Positions 22,400-33,678 of a stretch of DNA of 64,000 bases are shown piece by piece. The translations under genes and the position numbers were made by a program. Positions within the stretch are counted from its first letter, which is position 1. The number at the start of each line of letters is the position of its first letter. The stretch comes from Pinus tabuliformis (Eukaryota > Streptophyta > Pinopsida > Pinales > Pinaceae): contig CM062813.1 of assembly GCA_031772625.1 (NCBI GenBank), positions 766,568,720-766,632,719 on the forward strand. The letters run 5' to 3'. The notes below the pieces were generated by a model. It saw only the letters and a list, made by a program, of their open reading frames with translations. It made no database searches and had not been told where the DNA came from.

Positions 22400-23453
22400 A
22401 CCTAGGTAAGGTTGGACACTGATTTGTGGGATGGTCCTCCTCACAAACAAAACACACTTCAACCGAATGCAATGGACATTCGTTCTTAGGGTGCCTCCTT
22501 GTGCACCTAGGGCAGAAGACAGCCAAGGCTCTCTCAGCCTCTTCTTTCTTTTCCTGAATCCTAAATGTGTCAAGCTGCATGGCAATGGTTTGTCTCACCT
22601 CACTCTTAAGATCTTCTAATTGATTTGCAAGCTCATGTTTAGAGAAAGGGACACTAGTTGAGAGGTGGTTTCCTCTACCTCGTTTCCGAGCTGCCCTGGA
22701 GTGGTTTCTAAACACTGTCTTGATGTTTTCATAAGGCAGTTGGTAAATGTCCCCCCCAGCTAACATGTGAAGGGTATCTAACAGGTCTTCAGGGACTCCT
22801 CGGAGCAGGACCAACTTGAGGGATTCAGGGTCAAGTGTGCACCTAGCCCGCTTATAACTTAGTTGGAACCTCTCCTCATAATCCTCTAAGGACTCATCAT
22901 TTCCCATGGACATCTGAAAGATTTCCCCCTTTGTTTCCTTGGACCTACAGTAATCCCGATACTTGGTGTTGAAATCTTGCTGCATCTGAGCCCAAGTGGT
23001 GATACTATTCCCAGGTAAGCCCATGAACCAGCGTAGTGCTGCATCCTTGAGAGTGGAAGGGAAAAGTTTCAACTTTTGCTCATCTTCAGTATAGTCATAG
23101 GTTCTACAAAGGACAACAAACTCAAACAGGAAGGTGTCTGGATCTTCAGTGGTCAGCCCATGGAAGTGAGGTAAGGCAGAGGGGCTAATGTTCTTCATTT
23201 TCATCTCTCCATTGGTCTCTCGGATGGGGAAGGCACCTTCTATTCTCTCATCTTCTCTTCTATTGTCAGCCATAGCTTCAGATGGATTGGTCTCTAACTC
23301 TTCTTCTACTATAGGGTCTTTGGATATCTCAGGTTGTTCACCTATAGGTTCTTCTGGGTCACTGTCACCAAAGAAGAGAGAAGGGTGACTCAGTGATGTG
23401 GTGGGGGTGTTTGGTAGGAATTTGCCTAATCTATCTCGGTTCCTACGAGGCAT
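22400..23453 (-). pseudogene. Element C gag domain with zinc knuckles
   Basis: The gag core reads LPHFHGLTTEDPDTFLFEFV, then LFPSTLKDAALRWFMGLPGN, TWAQMQQDFNTKY and SMGNDESLEDYEERFQ, the retrotransposon gag fold. Two cysteine clusters (CPRCTRRHPKNECPLH and CFVCEEDHPTNQCP) bind RNA. A Pro/Gln-rich linker leads to protease. Confidence 0.88.
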
Positions 23454-23612
23454 GAAATGGAAAAGACTTTCTTTTTCTTTTTGATTGCTTTTGCTTTGCT
23501 TTTCTTTTGGTACCTGCAAAACTGAGACAGATTGATCTACAACTAACTATGAAAGATGCAAAATTAACTGAAAGCAGGAAAGAACTAATCTACTTTGCTC
23601 AAATGAAATTGC

Positions 23613-23728
23613 AGAAAGGAAATGCTAGTCTATGCTTGCAGAAAGGAAATGCTAATCTATGAAAGAAGGAAATGCTAATCTATGAAAGTAGGAAATGCTA
23701 ATCTATGAAAGCAGGAAATGTCTATGCT
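23613..23728 (-). repeat. Short tandem repeats in the element C leader, period about 23 bp
   Basis: Five units with the core AGGAAATGCTAATCTATG (+ reading) lie between the PBS and gag. They are non-coding. Confidence 0.85.
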
Positions 23729-23820
23729 ACGTTTGCAGAATGGAAATGAAGTAAACTACTCAGCAGAAGGCAAGAGTAAGGAAATAGAAGAAAAGCAACA
23801 ATTACTAATACTCTGACGCT

Positions 23821-23838
23821 TCCCCGGCAACGGCGCCA
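23821..23838 (-). other. Primer binding site of element C (tRNA-Asp)
   Basis: On the minus strand TGGCGCCGTTGCCGGGGA is complementary to the 3' end of plant tRNA-Asp (...CCCCGGCAACGGCGCCA). It lies six bases inside the 5' LTR. Athila elements use this primer. Confidence 0.92.
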
Positions 23839-23844
23839 AAAAGA

Positions 23845-25982
23845 TGGTGGGCTCCAGTATTGTAGCAATAATGCTACAACTCCTGGAGCTTCCTGTCTCT
23901 TAATTTTATCAACCCGGTAGTTCGTACAAACTTGGAAGCGACGGTGTTGTATGCACAAGTACTAGCTCTTGTCGTAGCTGTCACTTGGTCAGCTGGCACA
24001 AGTCCGCTAGGACTCAAGCCAACTTCTATAGGCTCACAGAAGAAGCTTTATCAATGATGGACGAGAGCTAACTCAAAGGAGACTAATCTAATTGCAGAAG
24101 GAAACTGAAAACCAATAAAGCATGGAAACCCTAGGAAACCCTAATTTGACTAGCTAGGCCCTAACTATGCAAAACTGTGAATGAAACAACTACCAATAAT
24201 GCCATTACTTGTAGTGAACTGAAATACATGCATCTAAGCTATTTGCATCTGAAAAATCATGTTTTTGTATTTTTTCATTAAGTGGTTGGATTTATTGTGA
24301 TGATGCTTTTGATTAGGGTTTGTTGTGCAGGAGCGATTGGAATGGAAGGAAAGCATGGGCAAGGTTCGGATGGCTAAGGGAGGTCCCAGAGGGTCTCCAG
24401 CATCATTCCACAGAAGACTACCACGTTCGGATGCTCAGCAACCGAGTTTGCGGGTTTCTACAGGAAGTCTGCAGGGGATCCTACAGGAAACTCAGGGGTT
24501 TCTACAGGAAGTCTGTGCAATTCTACAGGATGATTGGCCGTGGAAGTTTTGGGAGATGGTGGAGTGTTGGAGTGGTGTGGAAGGATAGGTGAGATGGAGA
24601 TGGAGCTGGTGATGGCTCAGGAGCAGAGAAATCAGATGGAGGAAAAGTGCATGCAGAGGTTTGATGATTGGAAGGATGGGATCAACGAAAGTGTAAGTAA
24701 ATGGAGCTAAGTGAATAATGGATGAGTTGGAGGGTAAATGCGTTGGTCAGAGGCTAAGTAGGGCTTGAGGAGAGATCAAGATGAAGAAGAAGAAAGTGGA
24801 GTGATAAGGAGCAGCGTAAATGAAACAAATGACTTATGCACCAAAACGAGAAATTCATTAACCTATGATAACTGTGCCATGAAACCTATGAGCAGCAATG
24901 GAAAACCAAGAAACGAAACTTATGCGTGGAAATGGAATGAAGAAGTATGGTTCAATGTCAAAAATGCATGGATGGATCTTCAATGAAAATGTTTATGTTG
25001 CAGCTTGCATGGAAATGAGAAGAACTGCGTTTCTTTTTGGTGGTTGGTCATGGACTGCACCCCAATCCCTAACAGAGATGGCAGTGAGCCTTTACAACCT
25101 TTTTGCTGGAGCTCCAAGAGATTATATCTATCCTCCTATCGAACTTAAGCAACTGAAAGCAAATCACCATAAACTAATCCTATCTAAGCTCATGAAAAAG
25201 ACTAAATTAAGAAACTGTAAATTCGAATTGCATGTGAAAGTAAACAAACTCAAAGTGCTGGAACGAAATGCAAACACATTACAACACTGAGGGGATCTAT
25301 TGCTCTCAGGTTGGGCCCTAACCTGAGAGTTATAGCTCCCTTAGAAACTCAGAATGAGACCAAAATCTGACTGCCTTTATTCATAAACGAAAGTCTGATG
25401 ACATGCCAAAATTGGCTTACAAAACCGAGCTGTAGCTTGTACTTCCCAATCACAAGAATAATGCCAAGGTTCAAAAATCTTCTCTCCAAGGCTACGGCCT
25501 CAGTATTTATGCAAAAACGATCATCCAACAGGTGTCCTTGATTTTAGGAGCTCGGCTGTCCAACTGAAGTTTAACTGCTGATCCTGTAGGACAGTCATAA
25601 CTACTGTTCCTGTAGAACAGTTATAACTGCTGTTCCTGTAGAACAGCTGGCTGCTTCTAAGCTCGGTGGGGAGATGGATTGGAGCTCGGAGCTATGGTGG
25701 GAATCACGAGGAAGGTCCCCAAGACCGTGGACATCCTCTCTTAAAAACCAGCAGTGCCACCTCATTGTCTCCTTGTCTCCTTTCTTGTTGTCTTTTCTCC
25801 CTTTTAATGCCAAAAACCTGAAAGCATCATGCATTAGTCACGTAGATAGAATGTCTACCCTTCTTCCTACAAACAACATGAATAAACCAAGAAATGAATG
25901 CATAAGCAATAAAAAATGAATGGTTTGAGCAGAGCAAGTAGGCCAAATGAGCCCAAATTGTACCAAAAATTGGGGCTCATCA
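23845..25982 (-). repeat. Element C 5' LTR (right copy)
   Basis: Same ends as the left copy (TGGTGGGC...GGGCTCATCA in + reading) and nearly identical in sequence and length (2138 against 2140 bp). In element sense it is the 5' LTR, next to the PBS. Confidence 0.92.
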
Positions 25983-25987
25983 CTTGT
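25983..25987. repeat. Target duplication CTTGT, right
   Basis: Right-hand copy of the 5-bp duplication of element C. The reverse transcriptase of element A resumes here. Confidence 0.9.
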
Positions 25988-28428
25988 GCAGAAGAAGGAT
26001 GGAACCTGAAAACTCTAAATAGATTATCGAGATTTGAAAAAAATCACAGTCAGGAATAGGTACTTGATTCCCCATATGGACAACATTTTTAACGAGCTCA
26101 AGGGGTCCAAATACTTCAACAAGATTGATTTTAAGTCCGACTATCACCAAGTACTAATAGAACCAACTAATGTGTGAAAGATTACTGTCAAGCCGAAGGA
26201 TGTTGTTTTCGAATGGTTGGTCATGCCGCTTGGTTTGACAAATGCCCAAGAAATTCTCATGAGGCTAATGGATGATATCTAGTGACCTTTAACCAACTAT
26301 TTTGTGGGTGTATATCTAGATGATATCCTCATCTTTAGCAAGAGTTGGAAAAAAAAACTTACAACATATTCAATGGGTCCTTCACACTCTGCAGTAGCAC
26401 AAGCTATGTGATAACTTGGAAAAATGATCCATCAACATGGAAAAGATCCAATATATAGGTTAAATTTTTGATGAGCAAGGCATGCATGCGTATCCAACCA
26501 AGATCCAAGTCATGTGGGATTGGCCAGCCCCAACAACTCTAACATAGATTTGCAACTTATTAGGCCTTGCTAATTTCTATGAAATATTTGTGTTGGGGTT
26601 CTCTTATATCGCTTGGCCATTAAGTCAAGTTATTAAGGGTGGAGTAAGAGAAAAGTTTTTTTTTTTGTCTGGGTCACAATGGGAGTCATTTGATGAATTG
26701 ACACACTTCCTTTGCCTTACACCAGTCCTCACCCTGCCAGACCTATAACTACCATTTGAGATTAATACAAATGCCTATGACTATGCTATTGATGTATTCC
26801 TCATTTAGCAAGGACATCCGATGGCCTATCACAACGATATACTCTCTAATACTGTCTAGATATAACCCACCTATGATAAGGAGATGTATTTCATCGTGCA
26901 GACCTACTAGAAATGGAAACATTTTATTTTAGGGGAGGATATGATCATTCACATGGATCAAAGGCATCTTCAATTTATATAGACACAAGGGATGTTACAG
27001 AATGACCTCCTTCAGAAATGGTCCACATATCTAATATAATTCCATTTGAATATTAAATACAAGAAGAGTATCACCAATCACGTCACAGTTTACCTCAGTC
27101 GATACCTAGTTGTGGCGCTAGCCATCGTTCTCAAATCTTGTGGGAATGATACGTCTCAATGGCCAAATCTATACAAAAATGACATAGAATTTTCTACCAC
27201 ATAATAGATGTTGATGTAGGAAAGAAAGTTCCAAGCTTCCACCTTTAGCATGCAATATTGTGCTACCTGGGACGCCTTTGTGTTCCTTTAAGTGAGCATG
27301 CCAATCTTATTTGGGAGGAACATTATAGTTGAGTGGAAAGAAACTTTGGTGTGGAGAAGATAATGGAAGTATTGTAGAATTTTTTCTATTGGCCAAAACT
27401 TTGATATGATGTTTACAAGTATATCAGGTCCTGCACTACCTACACCATTTTCAAACCAACCATTAAGAAGCAAGGCCTACATACCCATATGCCTACTCCT
27501 ATTCAACCTTTGGAATCCATATCAATGCATATTATATGTTTAACATTATTTCTAACAAGCATGGTAATGAATCTATGTTTATGGTTGTTGATATATTTTC
27601 TAAGATGGCCATCCCGACTACTTGCAAAACGAGTATCACAGCAAAAGCCACTACCAAACTCTTCTTTAAAGGAGTGTACGGTACATTTTGATATCCCATA
27701 GACCATCATATCATATAATGATAACAACTTCCTAAGAAAATTTTGGTCAATCCTATGGTCCTTGTTGGACACCAAGCTCACTAAATCAACACTTCCACCC
27801 CTAGACTAATGGCTAGACAAAGGTCGTCAATAGGATGATTGTGCACATTTTGCACATGTAACCAAAGCATCCACACACATGGCGTGAAAGTCTCCCATAT
27901 GGTTAGGATAACTACAACAGAGCTCTCGATAACTCAATTGGCCACATCCTCTTTTAGTCGGGCCTAGTATTTCAACCATTAGGTCCCATTCATGTCATAA
28001 TTCCCCTTTCAAGTACATAGGAAAAATATGCAAATGTTCAATCTAAAGCTGGAAAATCTAGCAATTTTATTGAATGAATTCAGTACATCCACCAACAGGT
28101 ATATGATATATTGTAGAAATCCAATACTAATTTTAAACAACAACATGGTCAACACTGGGTGCCACACAAGTTTCAAATGGGAGATAATTTGTGGTTGCAT
28201 CTACAAAAGAAATGGTTTACAAGGGTCCATTGGAAGCTTCAACTGCTTTTCCATGGACCTTACACCATCACCAACACTATGGGTGACAACACTTTTTAGT
28301 TAAGTAGTCCCCCCCTTCCTTGGCCTACACCTGGTGTTCAATGTGGATCACCTTTGACCATACTTTCTACCATTGTTGGACACATTAGAAATTCTACAGC
28401 AGTTGGCACCAATAAATTTAAATGCTGA
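25988..28428 (+). pseudogene. Element A reverse transcriptase to integrase, fossil
   Basis: Beyond element C, the translation of A goes on with reverse transcriptase pieces (NRYLIPHMDNIFNELKGSKY, FNKIDFKSDYHQV, FEWLVMPLGLTNAQ), an RNase H-like part near 26800-27000, and integrase pieces near 27300-27960. The last part (FQMGDNLWLHLQK, HGPYTITNTMGDNTF) is the C-terminal module of the integrase. Many breaks are spread over the whole stretch, so it is an old fossil. Element D is inserted at its 3' end. Confidence 0.75.
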
Positions 28429-29005
28429 TGATCCAAACTTATGTAGGAATGCAACAAAATAAAAAATAAACATATACAAAGAGATGCAACATAAATATAA
28501 TTTCATTTCATTAATATCAAAGAACTTAAATATACTTACATACATAAATAGAAATAAACTAGCTCGGGTGATGGTAGTTGATCTCTAAGAAGAGATGTGG
28601 CAAACACATGCCTTTGAATTGTGTTACAATGAGGCTTGAAGGTATATTTATTATTTAGAAACAATGGAAAACCCTAAACATCTAAAAACCTAACCCTAAG
28701 AAACGAAGCGCCAAAACTATGGGCCTTGTTTGAGTAACTTGGCACATCAACTTCCTGGGTCGTAACTTTGGCATACGATCTCCATTTAACATCCACCATG
28801 GATAGTTATAAATATCTATCCGAGGACTACAAATTTCGACTACAAACATCATTTAGGGCCTCAAAACGACTCTGGAAGTTAAGGGCTTGAAAAGGAACCA
28901 AAAATATTAACTTATGCTACAATTAAGGAAATTGAAAAACTGAAAGAAACAATGGTGGTGGTCCAAGTGGAATAGGCAAGTGGCCACAAATATCCACCTG
29001 GATCA
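28429..29005 (-). repeat. Element D 3' LTR
   Basis: In element sense it starts TGATCCAGGTGGATATT and ends TTTGGATCA, so its ends are inverted (TGATCC/GGATCA). It shares long blocks with 33016-33526 (for example the GTGTTACAATGAGGCTTGAA segment, + reading). Confidence 0.85.
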
Positions 29006-29020
29006 CTCCTCCCCCCTTAG
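29006..29020 (-). other. Polypurine tract of element D
   Basis: CCTAAGGGGGGAGGAG in element sense ends directly against the 3' LTR. It is the plus-strand primer of reverse transcription. Element A has a matching tract before its 3' LTR. Confidence 0.8.
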
Positions 29021-29549
29021 GAATCAATGATCCCCATTGCATTGAGTGCCTCCATGATATGGGGAAACTTCTGTTGAACTTGGTCACTAATGAGCCACTT
29101 GTCTTGGTGCATAAGTTGGCCAACTTTGAGAACCTGATACAATTGTATATGTTGTTGGCGAGTATTATTGATATGTGTGTCTATGATCCCATTAGTTTTT
29201 TTTTGTTCCATGTAGTCTGCGTTTAACTCTGTTGGTGTGAGTTGTTCTGCAATGTTTGATGTGTCCAGTAATAGTGGAAACTATTGTCGAAGGTGGTACA
29301 TTGAACACTGGGTGCAGGCCAAGGAATGGTAGAATGTTGAGCTCAAAAGAATTGTCCCCTATAGCCTTCGTGATGTTTTAATGCCCATATTAGAGTAGGT
29401 GAATATTGTGGTGGGGCCCAATGAGGCGCTCCTTCTACAAACGTAACCAAAATTTGTCGCCCACCTGGAACATGTGTGGCACTCGATGTTGAGAATGACG
29501 CTACTTGTAGTTAGCATTGGATCTGTCTAACATGTCTTGTACCTACTAG

Positions 29550-30360
29550 AAAATATGTTGAATGCGCTTAATGAGGTTGTTAGCCCTATCAGCTTCAGAC
29601 TGGATATGAGCCAAATATGATGGAGTAGCTGCAAATGGTATGGCTACAGGGACATAGTGGCTGGAATCCAAATCCCACTTGAAAAGGGATCTGGCTAGTT
29701 GAGCTATGGAGAGCTCTGTTGTAGATGTGTTGGAAATAAATGAGGCTTTCATCCCATGTGTGTGGATTTTTCGACTTGTACATGCGTAGAATGTGTACGA
29801 TCATACTGCTGATGACCTATGTTTGGCCATTAGTTTGGGGCTGGAAAGTTGTGGATTTAGTGAGCTTATTATCCAACATTGACCAGAGACTTGACCAAAA
29901 TGTACTTAGGAACCTACGGTCCCAGTCTAAGATAATGGATTGTGGGACCCCAAAGTGTACCCACACCCATTCAAATAAGAGCTTAGTAGTGGCTTCTATT
30001 GTGATAATATTCTTGCAGGCCGCCAGAATGGCCATCTTAGAGAATTTTTTGACGACCACAAAAACGTAGTGATTGACATGCTTAGCATAAGGAAGGCTCG
30101 ACATGTAATCCATGGAGATGGATTCCCAAGGTAGACTAAGAGTAGGAAGAGGAGTATATAGGCCTTTCTTCTTGATTGTCGGTTTGGAAATGGAATAGGA
30201 AGTGCAATATCTAATGTACTTTCCCACATCTTGTTGGAGGTTCGGCCAATAAAAATACTTCTACAACACTGCGACTATTTTCTTTATCTCGAAATTTCCT
30301 ACGTCCTAAATGTAGTGCACCTCCCAAATTATCTTGGCATGCTCACTTGAAGGAACACAG
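29550..30360 (-). pseudogene. Element D integrase region, fossil
   Basis: Pieces such as SISMDYMSSLPYAKHVNHYV, NIITIEATTKLLFEWVWVHF, GVPQSIILDWDRRFLSTFW and STTFQPQTNGQT follow the order of the Ty3/gypsy integrase core (first and second aspartates, then the HPQTDGQTE-like motif). Confidence 0.75.
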
Positions 30361-30588
30361 AGGTGTCCCAGGTGGCTTAACAGTGCATCTTGGAGATGAA
30401 AATTGGAAATTTCTTGCCTTCCAAGAGTGTCTGGTATGTGTTGCCGAATTCTAGATCGCCCTTCTAAAGATGCAGCCACCCCGTAGTCTCATACCCACAA
30501 GAGTCGAGCACAATGGTCAGTGCCATGACTGGCGGTCGGCTGAGGCATTCTACAACATTGTTGGTTATTCCATTCTTGTACTTAATGT

Positions 30589-31860
30589 TCACATGGATCT
30601 GTTGCAGGTATGTGGACCATTTCGGATGGTGATTATTCTGCAACTACCCTTGTGTCTTATGAACTGTAGGGGTCGGTGGTTTGTGTGGATGACCACTTCC
30701 TTTCCCAGAATGTAATGCTTCCATTTTCGGTAGGCCTGCATAGTGGAATACATCACTTTGTCATAGGTAGGATACTTTTGGACTGTGTCTGAAAGTGTCT
30801 CGCTATGATATACCACTGGATGCCCCTACTGAGTAAGAACTTCACCAATAACATAGTTGGAGGCATCTTTCTCGATCTAAAATGGTTGTTTCAGGTCCGG
30901 TAATGTGAGCATAGGTGATGCTTCAACTCGACAAATGCCTTTTGTTGTGATTCAGACCAAAATAAATTTTCTTTCGCTCCTCCCTTGGTGACTTAACTCG
31001 AGGGACAAGTGATATGAGAGAACCCCAACACGAACCTGCGGTATAAGTTAGCAAGGCCCAGAAAGATGCAGAGCTCTGTTAGAGTGGTTGGGACTGGCCA
31101 AATCCGAATTATTTGTATCTTGTTTGGGTTGACATGCACACCTCGATCATCAATAATGTACCCAAGATATTGAACCTGGGTCATACCAAAAGTGCATTTC
31201 TCCAAATTGGCACACAAATTGTGTTGCTGCAGGGTTTGGATAGCCTATCAAATATGGTGGAGGTGCTCTTCCGAAGTCTTGTTGAAGTTGAGCATGTCAT
31301 CCAAATACACCACCACAAATAAGTTGGTGAAGGGTCACAAGATGTCGTCCATCAGCCTCATGAATTTTGCGGGGGAATTTTTCAACCCAAAAGGCATGAC
31401 CAACCATTTGAAAAGGCCCTTAGATTTGAAGGCAGTATTCCACACATCAGAGAGTTCGATTGATACCTGGTGATAGCCAGACTTCAAGTCAATCTTGCTG
31501 AAATATTTGGCCCCCTTAAACTGGTCTAGAAGGTCATCAATATGTGGGATTGGATACATGTTTCAGACAGTGATATTTTTTAGCGCCCGATAGTCAATAC
31601 AGAGTCTCCAAGTCCAATTTTTGATCTGTACCAACACGATCAGACTCCCACAGGGTTATGAACTTGTGTTGATATGCTCATTCTGCAATAGCTCCTAAAT
31701 CTACCTCTTGATTTCATTGTTATCCATAAGACAGCGTCGACAGATTGGTCAATTGGGTAGCGGCATGACCGGGGTCAGATCGATTGAGTGCTTGACCTGA
31801 CAATGTAGAGCTACCCTTGTGGGTGAGGTGAAGATGTCCCTGTACTCCTCCACATCCTTG
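30589..31860 (-). pseudogene. Element D reverse transcriptase and RNase H region, fossil
   Basis: Recognisable blocks are [73 protein letters not shown] and, for RNase H, YPTYDKVMYSTMQAYRKWKH then HTNHRPLQFI. The order is that of Ty3/gypsy. Several breaks. Confidence 0.78.
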
Positions 31861-31999
31861 TCCATCTGCTGCTACCGTGTGGAGGAGCCATGGCAATAAT
31901 ATTCTTCTTTCCGTGAGGGTGAATCATAAGGGAAGCAAATTTGGAAGCCTTCAGCTCAGCCACTAGTGACTGCTTAGCTCAACACTCACTTATGTTGTG

Positions 32000-32960
32000 A
32001 GTGGGGCTCTTATGGAACTCATACCATTTCCTTGTGTCCTTTTTTGTCTTCGTAGTGTTGTTCTTCGATTGCGACTTCGGTGGGTTGTCCTGGGTTGCCT
32101 CGCCTTGGCTTTGTCCCTTTATCTGCAGCATGGGAGCATCTTTCCCTTGCTTCAGATTTGTAGATCCAAAGTCTCACTTCTTCTGTTTAAATTTCTGCTC
32201 GATCTTGACAGTGTATTGATAGGCAGCACCAAGAGAGTAGATGTTCAGGAACTCCATCTTGTCCTAGATGTACTTGTGTAGATAGTCGCGATACTTGATT
32301 ACCAAATGCCGCTTAGAATCCTTGATACGCAGCTTCGTGCGAAGGGTATGGAAAGTATTTGTGAACTCTGACACATCTTGGCCATTTCCCTACCGCAGTG
32401 TGGTCCACTTTATGTATTTATCTTCATAGCTCCCGACATGGTAATATTGTTCCTTGATGGTGTCTTGGAAAGAATCACAAGTGGGTGCAACTGAAAACAG
32501 TGAGGATTCCCTCTCGTCCTTTTGTTCACAGTAGGTTTCCCACTAGTCCTTGAAATGTGGGGCGGCTTTGAGAAGTGAAAATGTAATATTTTCCCAATTG
32601 GAAAAGTCATGAACTGAAAAATATCCTTCCAACAAATTTAACCATCTATCTATGGCATCTTCATCTATCGGGCCTTCAAATATGGGAATATCAAAGTTAA
32701 CTTGTACCTTAAAAGGAGTGGTGCCTCTAAAGTGGCTGCTGGATGAAGATGCATTGCCCGTGGGTAGGCGCTGAAGGATCTGAGAAAATTCATCCATCAT
32801 CGCGTTCCTCTTTTACTCGAGGGCTTCTTTGAACAACATTTTAAAAGGATCACCTACCCCCTTGCCTTTATTTTCTTCCACCATGGGAAGTCGTGGGGGT
32901 TTGCGAGGCTAGTCTTGCAAACATTCAACCAGTTCGATCCCTAACTCATTATACCCTGAC
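32000..32960 (-). pseudogene. Element D gag region, fossil
   Basis: The best piece reads FRGTTPFKVQVNFDIPIFEG, then IDRWLNLLEGYFSVHDFSNW and ENITFSLLKAAPHFKD, matching the gag of element A. A KWYEFHKSPTHN segment near 32000 is the counterpart of KWCEFHKIPTHN in A. A protease domain is not evident. Confidence 0.7.
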
Positions 32961-33002
32961 CTCGTTGGGGACATGAAAATAAAACTAGAGAAAGAGTAGA
33001 CT

Positions 33003-33014
33003 GCTCTGATACCA
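33003..33014 (-). other. Primer binding site of element D (tRNA-iMet)
   Basis: TGGTATCAGAGC in element sense is complementary to the 3' end of initiator tRNA-Met. It lies next to the inner end of the 5' LTR. Confidence 0.88.
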
Positions 33015-33015
33015 T

Positions 33016-33526
33016 TGATCCAGACTTCGGCAGGAATGCAACAAAATATAGAAATACACATATACACAGAGATTCAACAGAAATATCAAAGAATTGAAAT
33101 ATGGTCACATACATAAATGGAAATAAACTAGCTTGGGCGATGGTAGCTTATCTATGAGAAGACATGTGGAATCTACATGCCTCTAAATTGTGTTACAATG
33201 AGGCTTGAAGGCCTATTTATTATTGCAAAACAATGGAAAACCCTAAACATCCAAAAACCTAACCCTAAGAGATGAAGTGCCAAAACTATGGGTCTTGTTT
33301 GGGTAAATTGGTACATCAACTTCCCGGGGTCATAACTTTGGCATACGATCTTTGTTTTATGTGCACCATACCTCGCTAGAAAGATCTATCTGAAAGAATA
33401 CAACTTTTCAACTACAAATGCGATTTAGGTCCTCAAAACGGCTTCGACAGTTCAGGACCCGAAAAATGCCAAAAATAGTAAATTGTGCTATAATTAAGGA
33501 AACTGAAAAATGAAAGAAACAATCCA
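33016..33526 (-). repeat. Element D 5' LTR
   Basis: Inner end TGGATCA in element sense lies one base from the PBS. Similarity to 28429-29005 runs up to about 33526, where sequence of element A takes over, so it is somewhat shorter than its partner. Confidence 0.75.
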
Positions 33527-33678
33527 CCAATAAAGGGTCTAGCGATACCAAGTTCTCAAAGTAAGCCATCTCTTGCACCAAGGTAAGTGGCTTACTAGGG
33601 GCCAAGTTTAGAAGAAGTTTCCCTATATCATGAAGAAAATAAATAAAATGGAGAGAATTGGCTCTTAAGGGGGAGGAC
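33527..33678 (+). other. 3' internal tail and polypurine tract of element A
   Basis: This resembles the corresponding tail of element D (compare ACCAAGTTCTCAAAGTAAGC with the minus strand near 29110) and ends in TTAAGGGGGAGGAC against the 3' LTR. Confidence 0.7.

Larger units (their letters stand above)
18078..23519 (-). pseudogene. Element C gag-pol coding region
   Basis: This encodes, in element sense, gag, aspartic protease, reverse transcriptase, RNase H and integrase. RNase H precedes integrase, as in Ty3/gypsy elements. The gag start is probably the ATG at 23453 (MPRRNRDRLGKFLPN), which is more typical than the upstream ATG at 23519. Most of each domain reads clearly, but the region as a whole has about three breaks, so no full polyprotein is made. 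The domains are listed separately. Confidence 0.88.
11812..25982 (-). mobile_element. Element C: Athila-like Ty3/gypsy retrotransposon, 14.2 kb
   Basis: Two direct repeats of 2140 bp (11812-13951) and 2138 bp (23845-25982) bound the element, with a 5-bp duplication CTTGT outside. On the minus strand the order is 5' LTR, tRNA-Asp primer site, leader with short tandem repeats, gag, protease, reverse transcriptase, RNase H, integrase, a long structured non-coding stretch, a further ORF of 624 codons, then 3' LTR. Long LTRs, the tRNA-Asp PBS and an extra ORF after integrase point to the Athila/Tat branch. The LTRs look about 98% alike by eye, so the insertion is recent. The pol region has about three breaks, so this copy is a recent fossil. 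Confidence 0.92.
28429..33526 (-). mobile_element. Element D: Ty3/gypsy of the same family as A, opposite orientation, broken
   Basis: Related LTR sequences at 28429-29005 and 33016-33526 flank gag, reverse transcriptase, RNase H and integrase on the minus strand. Protein pieces and LTRs resemble those of element A, so D is a relative that entered A in reverse. It has many breaks, and the outer edge of its 5' LTR is less clear than its 3' end. No convincing target duplication was found. It is old, though perhaps younger than A. Confidence 0.8.

Noticed and set aside
28660-28700. Telomere-like CCCTAAA/ACCCTAA pieces
   Set aside because: Single, irregular copies inside LTRs of the A and D family, not tandem arrays.
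33003-33014. tRNA gene fragments at the various TGGTATCAGAGC sites
   Set aside because: These 12-base matches are primer binding sites adjacent to LTRs, not tRNA genes.
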